Positions 14,139 to 26,368 of a stretch of 64,000 nt of DNA are shown here, in pieces. The stretch is from Neocallimastix lanati (nom. inval.) (Eukaryota; Neocallimastigomycota; Neocallimastigomycetes; Neocallimastigales; Neocallimastigaceae). Each line of letters opens with the position of its first letter. Position 1 is the first letter of the stretch. The notes under the pieces are model-generated. The model had not been told where the DNA came from. It was given only the letters and a program-made list of their open reading frames with translations, and searched no databases. The stretch covers positions 1,830,001 to 1,894,000 of the forward strand of contig JACVTC010000001.1 in NCBI GenBank assembly GCA_016946835.1, given 5' to 3'. Position numbers and translations under genes: made by a program.

Positions 14139-16202
14139 CACATATTTAGCTTTTTTAGATCTTAAAAAAGCTTATGATTCAGTTCCTATTTTTAACATTC
14201 TTACTAAATTATATCACTATGGAGTACGCGGTAAATGTTTTGATTTTCTTTGTAATTTATATACTTCATCTAAAGCACGTGCTCGATTTGCTTCAATGTT
14301 ATCAAATGAATTTCCTATTAAAAGAGGTGTTCGTCAAGGTTGTCCTTTATCTCCAATCTTATTCAATTTATTCATCAATGATATACTAAATGACTGTGAA
14401 AAGTATGGTGTTAATGTTGGAAGAAAAAAGTGTTGTGGTGGACTCTTTGCTGATGATGTTGTTCTCATTGCTCCAAGTGCAAAAAATTTAGAAAAATTAT
14501 TAAAAAAGGTACATAAATGGGCTAATTTAAATGAAATGACTTTTGGTATTGAAAAGTGTGCAACTATGGTTATAAAACCAATGAACTTCCAACCTCCTCC
14601 AAACTATAGTGATCCAACCTTCTATTTAGGAAAGAATGATATTCCTAAAGTTTCTAGTTATGTCTATCTTGGTATTCCTTTTTCAGATGATCTCCTACTA
14701 GAACACATTATATCTCACATGCATTTTAAAGTTAGAAAATCCCTTCTTTCATTTACACATTTCTTTTCAAATAAACTTATTCCTATTGTATACAAGAAAA
14801 AAGTTCTTCAATCCTTTGTTATTAGTAAAGTAATTTATTATTCTCCTTTACTTGGTTCAAACAAATCTAGAACGGCTAGAATTCAAACATTAATTAATAC
14901 TGGTCTATTTTGGTGTATCGGTTCCTTCTCTAAAAATGGTAAAACAAATACAGAAAACAATGACTATATTAGACATAATTCAACAATGAGTACTTATGCT
15001 TTATCTCGAGATCTAAGCATCCCTCCTATTGCTGGTATCTGCGCAGCCTTACAGATTAAATCATTTGCAAAATGGAGTAAATCAAACTGTATCATAAAGG
15101 ATCTTATTAAATCTATTCCCAAAATGCCTTATTATTCCTGGACTAAAGAATCTAGAACACTATATAAAAAAATCAAAAAATATAAATGTGTAAAATATGA
15201 CGATATTATAGAACGTTACTGGAAATCAGTTTCCAGATTTCAAGGTATTAAAGGTCAAAACTACGATAGTAACAAGTTCTCAAACAATAAAGCTATAATA
15301 ATGCTTAGCTTAAAATATCCCCAATTCAACTTAGGATTTTCGTGGATTATACGTTTACGCTGTGGTTATAAATACAATACTACTATTGCTATTAGAATGG
15401 GTAGAGTTTCAGAAGATTGTCCAAAGTCCTGCCCATGTTGTGGTGAAGGTAATCAATCTTTTGAACATTGGATTTTTAAATGCGATGCTCTTGCATCTTT
15501 TAGATGGAATTCTTTAAATTTCATCGATGATCTCTATGTTTTATTCCTTAGGAAGATTAGAGCGTTTAATCCTCTTTCTTCCTATGACTCTATTTCTGAT
15601 TTTGAAGATTATATCAATCATTATATATACTTGTTCCTTCTTGGTGGGACTTTAGTTTTAAATGAACTACATTTCGATAGTGGGGAACAGAGACATTTAA
15701 ATGAACTACTTTTCAAAGGTTCATCTGAGTCACCTGTTCCAAAAATTGTGGGCTTGGCGGAATTCTTAACAAATGCAATACCTATCATAAGTAGTTCGTT
15801 TGAGCTATTATTTGATAGGTATTGCAAAATATCAAACTTAACCAAGAGCGTCGACGTCGTACTGATAAGGCATAATGAAAATACAGGATTATCATCTATT
15901 ACTACGAAGGGTGATTCTCGCCCTAGTAGCTCAATAAATGATGAATCCGGGGAGAGTTTAGTGGACACCACACTATCTATTTTAAGGATGTTACTTCTAA
16001 ATTTTATTTCTTTTTTATTTGATAGGAAGGGTAAAATTCCCGCATAGTACAACTTGCCGAAATACATAGTATTTTCGAGCTTTTTTATTTTTTATTTTTT
16101 ATTTTTTAATTTTTTATTTTTAATTTCTAATGTACTTTTCACCTACATGTATTTTTTAAAATAAAATTTAATAAAGTTTTTGGAAGTGTATTCTCTTCCC
16201 TG

Positions 16203-16241
<39 letters not shown>

Positions 16242-16243
<2 letters not shown>

Positions 16244-18316
16244 AGATCTTAAAAAAGCTTATGATTCAGTTCCTATTTTTAACATTCTTACTAAATTATA
16301 TCGTTATGGAGTACGTGGTAAATGTTTTGATTTTCTATGTAATTTATATATTTCATCTAAAGCTCGTGCTCGATTTGCTTCAATGTTATCAAATGAATTT
16401 CCTATTAAAAGAGGTGTTCGTCAAGGTTGTCCATTATCTCCGATCTTATTCAATTTATTCATCAATGATATATTAAATGACTGTGAAAAGTATGGTGTTA
16501 ATATTGGAAGAAAAAAGTGTTGTGGTGGACTCTTTGCTGATGATGTTGTTCTCATTGCTCCAAGTGCAAAAAATTTAGAAAAATTACTAAAAAAGGTACA
16601 TAGATGGGCTAATTTAAATGAAATGACTTTTGGTATTGAAAAATGTGCAACTATGGTTTTAAAACCAATGAACTTCCAATCTCCTCCAAACTATAGTGAC
16701 CCAACCTTCTATTTAGGAATGAATGCTATTCCTAAAGTTTCTAGTTATATTTATCTTGGTATTCCTTTTTCAGATGATCTCTTACTAGAACACACTATAT
16801 CTCACATGCATTTTAAAGTTAGAAAATCCCTTCTTTCATTTACACATTTCTTCTCAAATAAAATTATCCCGATTGCATACAAGAAAAAAGTTCTTCAATC
16901 CTTTGTTATTAGTAAAGTAATTTATTATTCTCCTTTACTTGGTTCAAACAAATCTAGAACGGCCAGAATTCAAACATTAATTAATACTGGTCTATTTTGG
17001 TGTATCGGCTCATTCTCTAAAAATGGTAAAACAAGTTCAGAAGACAATGACTATATTAGACATAATTCTACTATGAGTACTTATGCTTTATCTCGAGATC
17101 TAAGCATTCCTCCTATTGCTGGTGTCTGCGCAGCCTTACAGATTAAATCTTTTGCAAAATGGAGTAAATCAAACTGTATTATAAAGGATCTTATTAAATC
17201 TATTCCCAAAATGCATCATTATTCCTGGACTAAAGAATCAAGAACACTGTATAAAAAAATCAAAAAATATAAATGTGAAAAATATGACGATATTTTAGAA
17301 CGTTACTGGAAATCAGTTTCCAAATTTCAAGGTATTAAAGGTCAAAATTACGATTGTAATAAGTTCTCAAACAATAAAGCTATAATTATGCTTAGCTTAA
17401 AATATCCCCAATTCAACTTAGGGTTTTCGTGGATTATACGTTTACGCTGTGGTTATAAATACAATACTACTATTGCTATTAGAATGAGTAGAGTTTCAGA
17501 AGATTGTCCCAAGTCTTGCCCCTGTTGTGGCGAAGATAAACAATCTTTTGAACATTGGATTTTAAATGCGATGCTCTTGCATCTTTTAGATGGAATTCTT
17601 TAAATTTCATCGATGATCTCTATATTTTATTCCTTAGGAAGATTAGAGCGTTTAATCCTCTTTCTTCCTATGACTCTATTTCTAATTTTGAAGATTATAT
17701 CAATCATTATATATACTTGTTCCTTCTTGGTGGGACTTTAGTTTTAAATGAGCTACATTTCGATAGCGGGGAACAGAGACATTTAGATGAACTACTTTTC
17801 AAAGGTTCATCTGAGTCACCTGTTCCAAAAATTGTGGGCTTGGCGGAATTCTTAACAAGTGCAATACCTATTATAAGTAGTTCGTTTGAGCTATTATTTG
17901 ATAGGTATTGCAAAATACCAAACTTATCCAAGAGCGTCGACGTCGTACTGATAAGGCATAATGATAATACAGGATCAGCATCAATTTCTACGAAGGATGA
18001 ATCTTGTCCTAGTAGTTCAATAAATGATGAATCCAGGGAGAGTTTAATGGACACCACACTATCTATTTTAAAGATGTTACTTCTAGGTTTTATTTCTTTT
18101 TTATTTGTTAGGAAGGGAAAAATACCCGCATAGTACAACTTGCCGAAATACGTAGTATTTTTGAGCTTTTTTATTTTTTATTTTTTAAATTTTTTTATTT
18201 TTAATTTCAAATGTACTTTTCACCTACATGTATTTTTTTTATAATAAAATTAATTAATAAAGTTATGGAAGTGTATTATCTTCCCTGTCTAAAAAAAAAA
18301 AAAAAAAAAAAAAAAA
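16242..18316 (+). mobile_element. Non-LTR retrotransposon copy C (5'-truncated)
   Basis: It begins immediately after the poly(A) tail of copy A, inside the RT domain (at LDLKKAYDSV), and runs to its own 3' UTR, TTCCCTGTCT end and poly(A) tail (18291-18316). It is a close relative of copy A: most codons are identical, with scattered substitutions. Head-to-tail arrangement with A in the same orientation. Confidence 0.88.
16260..18133 (+). pseudogene. Reverse transcriptase fragment of copy C, frameshifted
   Basis: The catalytic FADDVVLIAP is intact (about 16533-16562). At about 17559 the run of T in the zinc-binding region is one base shorter than in copy A (GGATTTTAAATGC against GGATTTTTAAATGC), shifting the frame. 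The downstream part continues in another frame from about 17555 to the stop at 18133. The fragment has no start region, so it is a dead copy. Confidence 0.85.
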
Positions 18317-18920
18317 TGTTTCAATAGATAATATTTTATATAAATTAGATGCTTTAGGTATTAGAGGTAAATGTTATCAATTAATAAAAAATCTATATTT
18401 GACTTCCAAAGCCAATGTTAAAATTAATGATCAATATTCGGAATCTTTTAATATTATGAAAGGAGTTAGACAAGGTTGTCCACTATCACCAATTCTTTTC
18501 AATCTATTTATTAATGACATTTTTAATGATTTTTCAGAACTTGGAAATTCCATTTAGGTGAATCTAGATGTTGTGGTGGGACTTTTTGCAGATAATATTG
18601 ATCTAATCCTTATGCGCACGGTCAAGAACTAAGTTAAAAAAAATGCTTAAGAAGGTAAATGAATGGGCTAAATTTAATATGATGAATTTTGGAATTAACA
18701 AGTGTGTAACGATGGCGATTTGACCAGACACACCTCTTTTTCAAAATAAAAGAGATCTATTTAAGTGCCAGATGAAATCATGTGCTTATTCTGATACTCC
18801 ATTCTTGGTAGTTACTGCGGCTCTTCTTCAATCGATTATTCTTAGTCTTGTTTTATATTATGCTCCTCTATTTGGTTCAAATAAGAGCAGATGCTCTAAA
18901 GCTCAAAAAAATTATTAAAA
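18317..18920 (+). pseudogene. Copy D: degenerate RT fragment of a diverged subfamily
   Basis: It follows the poly(A) of copy C directly and starts in the same RT block (V-S-I-D-N-I-L corresponds to V-P-I-F-N-I-L of copy A). RT landmarks remain: GIRGKC, GVRQGCPLSPILFNLFINDIF and GLFADN. Frameshifts and stops break it (for example after about 18555, where FADD-like sequence sits in another frame). The end carries PLFGSNKSR before the sequence jumps to copy E with no poly(A) between them. Confidence 0.75.
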
Positions 18921-20140
18921 GAAGTGTCTTTTCTTGATTTGAAAAAAGCCTACGACTCTGTTATCTATTTTCAACATTCTTACAAAAACCTTTCACTTTA
19001 GTATCCGTGACAAATGTTTTGATTTCATATCTAAGCTCTATTTTCTGAAGCCAGAGCTCGTTACCTAGACATGTTATCAAATGAATTTCCTATTCATCGT
19101 GGTGTTAGACAAGGTTGCCCTTTATTACCAATTTTGTTTAATTTATTCATTAATGATATTTTAAACAATTGTGATAAATATGGTGTTAGTATTGGTAATA
19201 AAAAATGTTGTGGTGGTATTTTTGCTGATGGTATTGTTCTTATAGCATCTAGTGAAAGAAAAATGAAGGCTCTACTCCGTTATGTTTTTTGTTGGGCTAA
19301 TAAAAATAAAATATCTTTTGGTATCAATGAATGTGCTACAATGGTTATTAAGCCCTTCAATTTTGTTTCATATCCTGTATATGAAGATCCTACATTTCAC
19401 CTTGTTATGTATTCTATCCCTAAGAAATCTGTGTATATTTACTTAGGTATCCCCTTCAGTAATGTCTCTCCCTTGAGCCTATTATCACTTATATGATACT
19501 GAAGTTAGAAAATCCTTATTTCTTGTTTTTTATCCAATAATAAAGTTCCATTAACTTTTAAAAGTTCTATTATTCAATCATATATTATTAGGAAAGCATT
19601 ATATTTTGCTCCATTTTTAGGTTCAAACAAAAACAATTTTAAGAATATACAACCCTTAATTAACATTGCATTATTGTGGTGTGTTCATTCTGCCTCCTTG
19701 AACAAGGAAGATTATCTTAACATTGAAAAAAAGAAAAAATATAAGATTTATATTAAAAGAACTCAACGGTTAGTGTTTATGCCTTATCTCGTGATCTTCA
19801 AGTTGTTCCAATTTCTGAATTTTGTTCTTCTTTTCAAATAAAATTCTTTTCTAGATGGAGAAATTCAAAATGCATCAATAAAGATCTCATAAACTATATC
19901 CATGCCACTTTATTCTTGGTCAAAAAAATTACACTGGTGCTCTACAAGAAAATTAAGAAAAAGAGTATTACTAAATTCAAAGATGTTATTGAGTCTTATT
20001 GGACTGATGTTGCTAAATTCCAAGGAAATAAAGGTACAAATTACGATAACTTCAAATTTATAAATACTAGAAATCTATTCAAGCTAGAAGGCCCAATACC
20101 TCTGAAGGAAAAGATTATAATTTCTTTCAGATAGTCAATT
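18921..20140 (+). pseudogene. Copy E: decayed RT fragment with mutated catalytic motif
   Basis: It begins at FLDLKKAYDSV, again in the same RT motif, then has stops and frameshifts. The longest open piece, about 19071-19496, contains NEFPIHRGVRQGCP and KKCCGGIFADGIVLIAS. The second catalytic aspartate of the FADD box is replaced by glycine, so the copy would be inactive even if the frame were intact. A second readable piece (KFQGNKGTNYDNFKF) lies at about 20010-20060. No 3' tail of its own was recognised. Confidence 0.75.
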
Positions 20141-20453
20141 CAAACCCTAATCCAGATTAAAAATTCCTTTTAAAACAGAAATCTTATAATCTGGAAGGTG
20201 AGGTTCGTTTCATATGAATTTTTTTCTGAATTTATTTATACACTTTATTTTGAATATTACTTTTTATTTCACATTACTATTCAAAATATTCTTATTTTCA
20301 AATTGGACAAATAATATTTATTTTTTTTTTATTAAATTTTGTACTTTATAAAATATATATGTACTTAATAAATAAATAAATGAAGTTAAAATTCACAATA
20401 ATTTCAGCTATACAAAAACAAAAACAAAAACAAAAACAAAAAATAAAAAAAAA
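20141..20453. other. Decayed sequence between copies E and F
   Basis: AT-rich sequence without a recognisable frame. It ends in an A-rich run with short AAAAAC repeats just before copy F. It may be the eroded 3' part of copy E, but I cannot align it convincingly. Confidence 0.4.
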
Positions 20454-20641
20454 CATGTAGTTATCATTGATGAATGGGAAGAGTTAGAGACCATTTCATA
20501 CTCAAAACACATGAAGTAATTTTTTTTTTATACTAGAATAAAGAATTTTAAAATTTCATGTATTTTATTTTCATATATATTTTTAATAAATATTATTAGG
20601 TAAAATTTATTCCCAGTTTAAAAAAAAAAAAAAAAAAAAAA
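20454..20641 (+). mobile_element. Copy F: 3' end of a copy-B-type non-LTR element
   Basis: About 190 bp that align with the end of copy B: (A)TGAATGGGAAGAGTTAGAG..., the CATGTATTT stretch, AATAAAG, TTATTCCCAGTTT and a poly(A) tail from about 20620. It encodes only the last few residues (DEWEELE) of the ORF. A very short 5'-truncated insertion. Confidence 0.8.
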
Positions 20642-20683
20642 GAAAAATAGGAATAAAAAAATTATATATATATAGTAAATATT

Positions 20684-20689
<6 letters not shown>

Positions 20690-20742
<53 letters not shown>

Positions 20743-20912
20743 TTGGTGAGTACCTCCCTTACTTTCAGCCCCTCCCTCAAGACATGGAAATATTGAGGTA
20801 GCTAAGAACACATCTGTATGCTTTCGCATAGTAGGATATTGTCCCTGCTGGATGACCTTATTCATAGTGTTTAGTATTGACTTTCAGTAAATATCTCAGA
20901 AGAATTTGAAAA
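20690..20912 (-). other. GC-richer island with a poly(A)-like tail on the minus strand
   Basis: Positions 20745-20910 are far less AT-rich than their surroundings. On the minus strand the island ends in CTCACCAAAAATT followed by about 45 A (the T-run at 20690-20737). That is the signature of a retroposed RNA or a 5'-truncated retroelement end, opposite in orientation to copies A-F. A frame of about 50 codons (MNKVIQQGQYPTMRKH...) is open on the minus strand, but I do not recognise it, and its poly-lysine end is just the A-tail. Confidence 0.5.
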
Positions 20913-21606
20913 AAAAAAAAAACTACATATATGGTATGCATCAATTTTATTAGACCAAATTTATTTAAATATTAATAATAATTTAAAAATATATCTAACA
21001 GTTAAAAATAAAATAAAATAAAATAAATAATTGAAATGTGAATATAAAGTACAGATTGAATAAAATAAAAATAAATAAATAAATAAATAAATAAAAAAAA
21101 AAATTATCAAAATATTAAAAAATAGATATTTACTATTCTTATCTTTTATTAAAATTATTATAATTGAAATTTGGTATATACATTAATACAGTTTTTAATA
21201 TTATTGTAATTATATTTTCATATATTTCTTTTAATAAAATTAAATAAATAAATAAATAAAAAAAAAAAAAAAAAAAAAAAACTCCAAACGTATTATATAA
21301 TATATTATTATTATTATTATTACAATTTTCTTTTTTTTTTTTTTTTTTTTTAAATTATGCATTATTATTTAATAAATAAAAATTTTTTATTTCAAAAATA
21401 TTATAGATAATATTTTAAAATGATTGTTAAATTAATTATATTTTTAAATTTTAAATAGATATATATTATTTTTGATAAGATAAAGATATTAATGATATAT
21501 ATATTATTATTTATGTTATTATAGTTTAATATTAAAAAAGAAAAAAAAAAGTTTTTTTTTTTTTTTTTCTTTTTTTTCTTTTTTTTTTTTTTTTTTTTTT
21601 TTTTAA
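20913..21606. other. Intergenic AT-rich region
   Basis: It holds AAAT repeats, A- and T-runs and a GAATATAAAGTACAGATTGA segment (about 21041-21060) that recurs at about 46315-46425. No gene was seen. Confidence 0.55.
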
Positions 21607-22513
21607 TTATTTTTGTGCTCCACTAGCATACGGATTTAATGGATTTGGAATATTAAAATTACTATGTTGAATAATTGGTCTATCCGCTTTAAATAAAAAT
21701 TGTAGTGAATATTGTTTTGAATCAGTATCCCAATGAGTCCAAAATTTACCTTCTAATTTATCAATTTCTTTACTTTGAACTTTAAATGCTATTGTTTCAT
21801 ATGGTTCTGCAGCAAATAATAAATATTGATGTTGCTTGTTAGGTGCTTCAACATGTTGTTCATAGGCTGACATGAAACGATAACGTGGTATGACATTTTC
21901 CGCTATTTCAGGATATTGAATTTGGAAAAGAAGACCTAATTGTTTTGTAATTGGATCTCTGACTTTTGTAACTTTATAACCTGGTCTTCCAATTTTAACA
22001 GCAATCTTTTTAATTTTTATTTTATTAGCTAGATTATTTTGAAGTGGTAAATTTTGATTTTGATTATTTTCTTTTGCATCTCTTGCAGCACGTCTTGCTA
22101 AATTAGTTTGATGCTTTTTACCTTGCGTATGTGCTAAATAACTACCTTCATTATTATGAAGTGTTAAACAAAGTTTACATTCGTATGAACCAAGATGATT
22201 TTTCATAAACTATATTATTTTATTTTATTTCAAAAAAAATTTTTTTTTATTTCCAATTTCATTTTAAAATTTATCATAATTGATATGCATTTTTTTTTTT
22301 TTTTAATTATTATATATACAATTTAATTAAATTTGAAATTTGTTGAAATGGATGGAAAAAAAAAATAATATATAAAATTGAAAATAATATGGAAGAGTAA
22401 TGTATTAAAAACAAAATTTCATTTTTTATTTAATAAAATATATAACATATATTAAAGTTATATGAAAATTGAATAAATAAAATAATAAGATATTAATAAA
22501 ATTTATAATAAGA

Positions 22514-22557
<44 letters not shown>

Positions 22558-22782
22558 TAATAATAATAATAATAATAATAGAATAAACTTAAATTTTATT
22601 TAAATATTAATATATATAATATTTGAAATTTCTATTTAACATCTTACATATGGATCTTTGGCAAGATCGATGACTTCCAAAGCTAATTTTCTTTGCCTTT
22701 CACGTCTATTAACATTTGTTTCACTACTTCCAGCAACACCTGCACTTCCTGGTTTTGATCCAGCTCTATTTTGATAATCCAT
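21607..22782 (-). CDS. sf3a2: Splicing factor 3A subunit 2 (SF3A2/SAP62/Prp11)
   Basis: Two exons, 22782-22648 and 22209-21607, give 738 nt and 245 aa. The intron (22647-22210) starts GTAAGA, ends ATAG and contains a long (AAT)n array. SF3A2 is part of the U2 snRNP SF3A complex needed for prespliceosome assembly in the nucleus. The N-terminus MDYQNRAG...VNRRERQRKLALEVIDLAKDPY and the matrin-type zinc finger Cys56, Cys59, His72, His78 within KNHLGSYECKLC...HTQGKKHQ are diagnostic. They are followed by IGRPGYKVTKV and the WTHWD block typical of the family. The long proline-rich C-terminal tail of animal SF3A2 is absent, as in yeast and other protists. Confidence 0.95.
22509..22580. repeat. (AAT)n array in the SF3A2 intron
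   Basis: About 23 AAT units with one AAC variant, inside the single intron of the splicing-factor gene. Confidence 0.8.
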
Positions 22783-23089
22783 CACAATTTTATATAAAAG
22801 ATTAAATTACTAATTATAAATAATATTTAAATTATCTATTTAAATTATAGAAATAAAAATAATTTTTTTTTAATAATAAAGATTAAATTAATTTTTATTA
22901 TTTTATTGGATAATAAATTTTTTTTTTGGATGGATTTTTATATTATAGACTTAAATAAAGTATATTTATTAAATTTTTAACAAATATATTTTATTTATAT
23001 ATTCTTATAATGCTAAGAAAAATGGAAAAAATAAATTAAAATTTAAAGAAAAAAAAAATAAATAAATAATTGAATAAATAATTGAATAA

Positions 23090-23625
23090 TAAATAAAAAT
23101 AATAATAAATAATAAATAATAAATAATAAATAATAAATAATAAATAATAAATAATAAATAATAAATAATAAATAATAAATAATAAATAATAAATAATAAA
23201 TAATAATAAATAATTATATAATAAAAAATAATAAATAATAAATAATAAATAATAAATAATAAATAATAAATAATAAATAATAAATAATAAATAATAAATA
23301 ATAAATAATAAATAATAAATAATAAATAATAATAAATAATTATATAATAAAAAATAATAAATAATAAATAATAAATAATAAATAATAAATAATAAATAAT
23401 AAATAATAAATAATAAATAATAAATAATAAATAATAAATAATAAATAATAATAAATAATTATATAATAAAAAATAATAAATAATAAATAATAAATAATAA
23501 ATAATAAATAATAAATAATAAATAATAAATAATAAATAATAAATAATAAATAATAAATAATAAATAATAAAGGATAAATAATAAATAATAAATAATAAAG
23601 GATAAATAATAAATAAATAATACAA
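23090..23625. repeat. TAATAAA minisatellite with higher-order repeat of about 120 bp
   Basis: More than 500 bp built from the 7-bp unit AATAATA/TAATAAA. Blocks of the unit are separated three times by the same variant, TAATTATATAATAAAAAATAA (beginning at about 23211, 23337 and 23457), giving a longer period of about 120-126 bp. The minus-strand reading frame FIIYYLL... over this array is a repeat artefact, not a gene. Confidence 0.85.
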
Positions 23626-23639
23626 AATATAAAATATTT

Positions 23640-24433
23640 AATATATTTTACATATAATTAATAAAGTTTTTTTTTTTTTAAATAATATTTCAATATATTT
23701 TATTATATTACATATTAGTACATATAATATATATTTTAAACTTTAATATATCATTAGAGATTTTTTTAATAACAATATTAAATTTATTATTTTTTATATT
23801 AAATTTTAAAATTTAGTGAAAAATAAAAAAAAAAAATTTTTTTTCAGTATAAAAAGAGAAAAAATGTATAAATTTAATATAAAAACAAAACAATATTTTT
23901 TTTTATTTTTTTTAAAAAATTAATTATATTTAAAAAAAAGTTTAAAAAAAAAAAAAAAAAAAAAAAAGAATAATTTTAGTATTTTTTTTTAGTGTTTATA
24001 TAATTTAATATTATAAAATACAATTAAATTATTTTTTTATACACCCTAGTAAAAGTCAAAATATTTCTTTCTTTTTCACTGTCACATCAATTGATAAAAT
24101 AAATAACACTTTTTGAACTCATAAATTATTATAACAAATATTTATTCATTTATAATTCATTTAATAAAAATATCACTTTGCATTTGTTATTTCTTTTAAA
24201 TGGATTTCAGATGTAATAATATATTAAATGAATGGATGAATGAATGACTTAATTATTATATATATATATTTTTTTACAAGTATTTTCATATATTAAAATA
24301 TAAATAAATTTATCTTACTATTATAATTAAATAATATTAAACAAATTCATATTAGAACTTTCAGTTGTTTTTATATTCATTAATTCCTTTGTATATTTCA
24401 AAATAACAAATAAAGATAATAAAATAGGATAAA
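23640..24433. other. Intergenic region upstream of the CTD phosphatase gene
   Basis: AT-rich with A- and T-runs. A somewhat less AT-rich patch near 24050-24120 (ACACCCTAG, CACTGTCACATC) lies within 400 bp of the start codon and could hold promoter elements. No gene was seen. Confidence 0.5.
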
Positions 24434-26006
24434 ATGCAAAATTATTTAAATAATAATTCAAGAAATAGTAATAATACTAATTCGCCTATAGTACAGGCAT
24501 TTCATGCAGGACTTTATTCTTTTTTATCACTTACACCACCAAATTATGAAATAAATGAAATAATTATTAATAGAAATTCTCCTGTTACACAATTACAATC
24601 ATGGAAACCTATATTTATTACTCCTGAAAATGAAGAGGTAGCCTTAACATTGGAACACTTTTTTCCAACTTCTTTACCATTAGATTGTTGTTTTGTACTT
24701 CAAGATAAATTTAAAGTGGATTGTACATTATCTCGGTAATTATTGTATAAATTAAATAAAAATAATATTGAAACTTAAAAAAATTATAATAAAATAAAAT
24801 AGAATATAAAATAACAAATAATAATAATAATAATAACAATAAAATAAAATATATAATAAATCCATAATTTATATTTCTTATGAAATAATTAAAAATGAAA
24901 AAAAATATATTTTAAAAAAAATTTTATTAATATTTAAAAATTAATTTGTTACTTTAATTTATTAATATTGATATATTAGTTCATATTATGGTATAGTTAA
25001 AGAATGTGCAAATTATCATCATCCCTTCATATTTAATTATCCAGAAGCACCAATGCAAGATGTATTTTTCGCTGAATGTGCAAGAATGAAAAAAGTAATT
25101 AATTATAATATTTTATGTATAAAATAATTACTTAATATATATATATATATTAATAATTTATATAATAGTTATTAATTTTATTAAAATTATTTTTAATTAT
25201 TAATCATTCTTTTACTACTTATTTTTATATAATAAAAATAATAATTACAATAATAATTGTTAATAATAAATTTTAGAGCGTTGTTATATCAAATATAAAG
25301 GAAAAAAATAGTGAAACAATTTGGGAATTACATTTGAAGCCTGTATGTTAAAAATATTTAAAATAATACATTTAAACATTCATATAACTATCATTCAATA
25401 ATAATATAAATTTTATTTTATTTTTTTGTCTTTATTAATATTATTATTATTATTTTTTTTTAATTTTAAAATATAAAATATTAATATTCAAATAATAGAC
25501 TGTTAAAGAAAAGTAAACTTCATTATATTATTTAAAAAATATTTTATATCATCAGCTTTTTATAATAAATAATAATTAATACGAATATCTCATATATATA
25601 AAATATAATTCTTTATTCTTAATAATATTATATATAGCTTAATTTTTGGATATATATGTAAACCAGGTAAATATATATAAATTAATATCTTATATAAATT
25701 ATTCAATTTTAAAATTTAATAAATTTTATTAATAAAATTTTTGAAATACATAAAATAATAAATACATAAATTAATAAATAAATAAATAAATAAATTATTA
25801 TACATATATATATGTATTAAGATCACTTGTATAGAAAAGTAGCAGAAAAAGTTGATGATTTAATGGCAAGAAGAAAACTACCATTAATTTTAGATTTAGA
25901 TGATACCCTTGTAAGATATTTACCTGATCATGAAATAACGGAATATATAAGTAATTTTTTTTTTTTTTTTTTTTTTGATTGATTGTTTGCTTTTTTTATC
26001 TATCTT

Positions 26007-26041
<35 letters not shown>

Positions 26042-26317
26042 TATATAAAAGCAATAATAGAATTATATAATTTGATTACTTTAAAAATAATAATATAAAC
26101 TATTATTATTATTATTATTATTATTTATTATTTTATTGTAAATCAAATTAATAATATAAAAGAAAAAACACCGCATAGAGTAAAAACATTAAGAGACGGA
26201 AGAAAAATAGTTTTAGTAGAAAAAGTTCATGAATTTTTGGATTGGGCTCAAAGGTAAAAAAAAAAAAAAAAATTAAATTAATTTTTAATTTTTGGAATAA
26301 TTAATTTTTTAAATATA

Positions 26318-26368
<51 letters not shown>

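Larger units (their letters stand above)
12628..16047 (+). pseudogene. Reverse transcriptase ORF of copy A, interrupted by an insertion
   Basis: Two coding segments, 12628-13637 and 14139-16047, are in the same frame once the inserted copy B is discounted. I saw no other stop or frameshift. RT landmarks in order: NKAPGPDGIP at about 13240, RGISL at about 13449, FGFRNREE at about 13554, LDLKKAYDSV just after the insertion at about 14157-14186, GVRQGCPLSPILF at about 14326-14364, and the catalytic FADDVVLIAP at 14446-14475. A C-terminal C-x3-C-x2-C...H-x-W-x-F-x-C cluster near 15420-15483 resembles the zinc-binding motif of TRE/R1-like ORF2 proteins. No apurinic endonuclease domain precedes it. 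The protein cannot be produced as it stands because the insertion brings stops. Confidence 0.85.
12634..16241 (+). mobile_element. Non-LTR retrotransposon copy A (5'-truncated, carrying a nested copy B)
   Basis: The longest copy in the cluster. It lacks any endonuclease domain and starts in the linker before the reverse transcriptase, so it is 5'-truncated. It runs through RT and a C-terminal zinc-binding region, then a 3' UTR with AATAAAG, the terminal motif TTCCCTGTCT and a poly(A) tail (16206-16241). A 501-bp interruption (copy B plus one target-site duplication, 13638-14138) splits it. It has no LTRs, so a LINE-type element. Dictyostelid TRE elements are the obvious relatives to test, but no tRNA gene is seen nearby. 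Confidence 0.85.

Noticed and set aside
15621-18138. Minus-strand frames opposite the C-termini of non-LTR copies A and C
   Set aside because: Antisense shadows of the retrotransposon ORF.
23005-23625. 206-codon minus-strand frame reading FIIYYLL repeats
   Set aside because: It is entirely the TAATAAA minisatellite read in one frame; no complex sequence, no family, composition dictated by the repeat.
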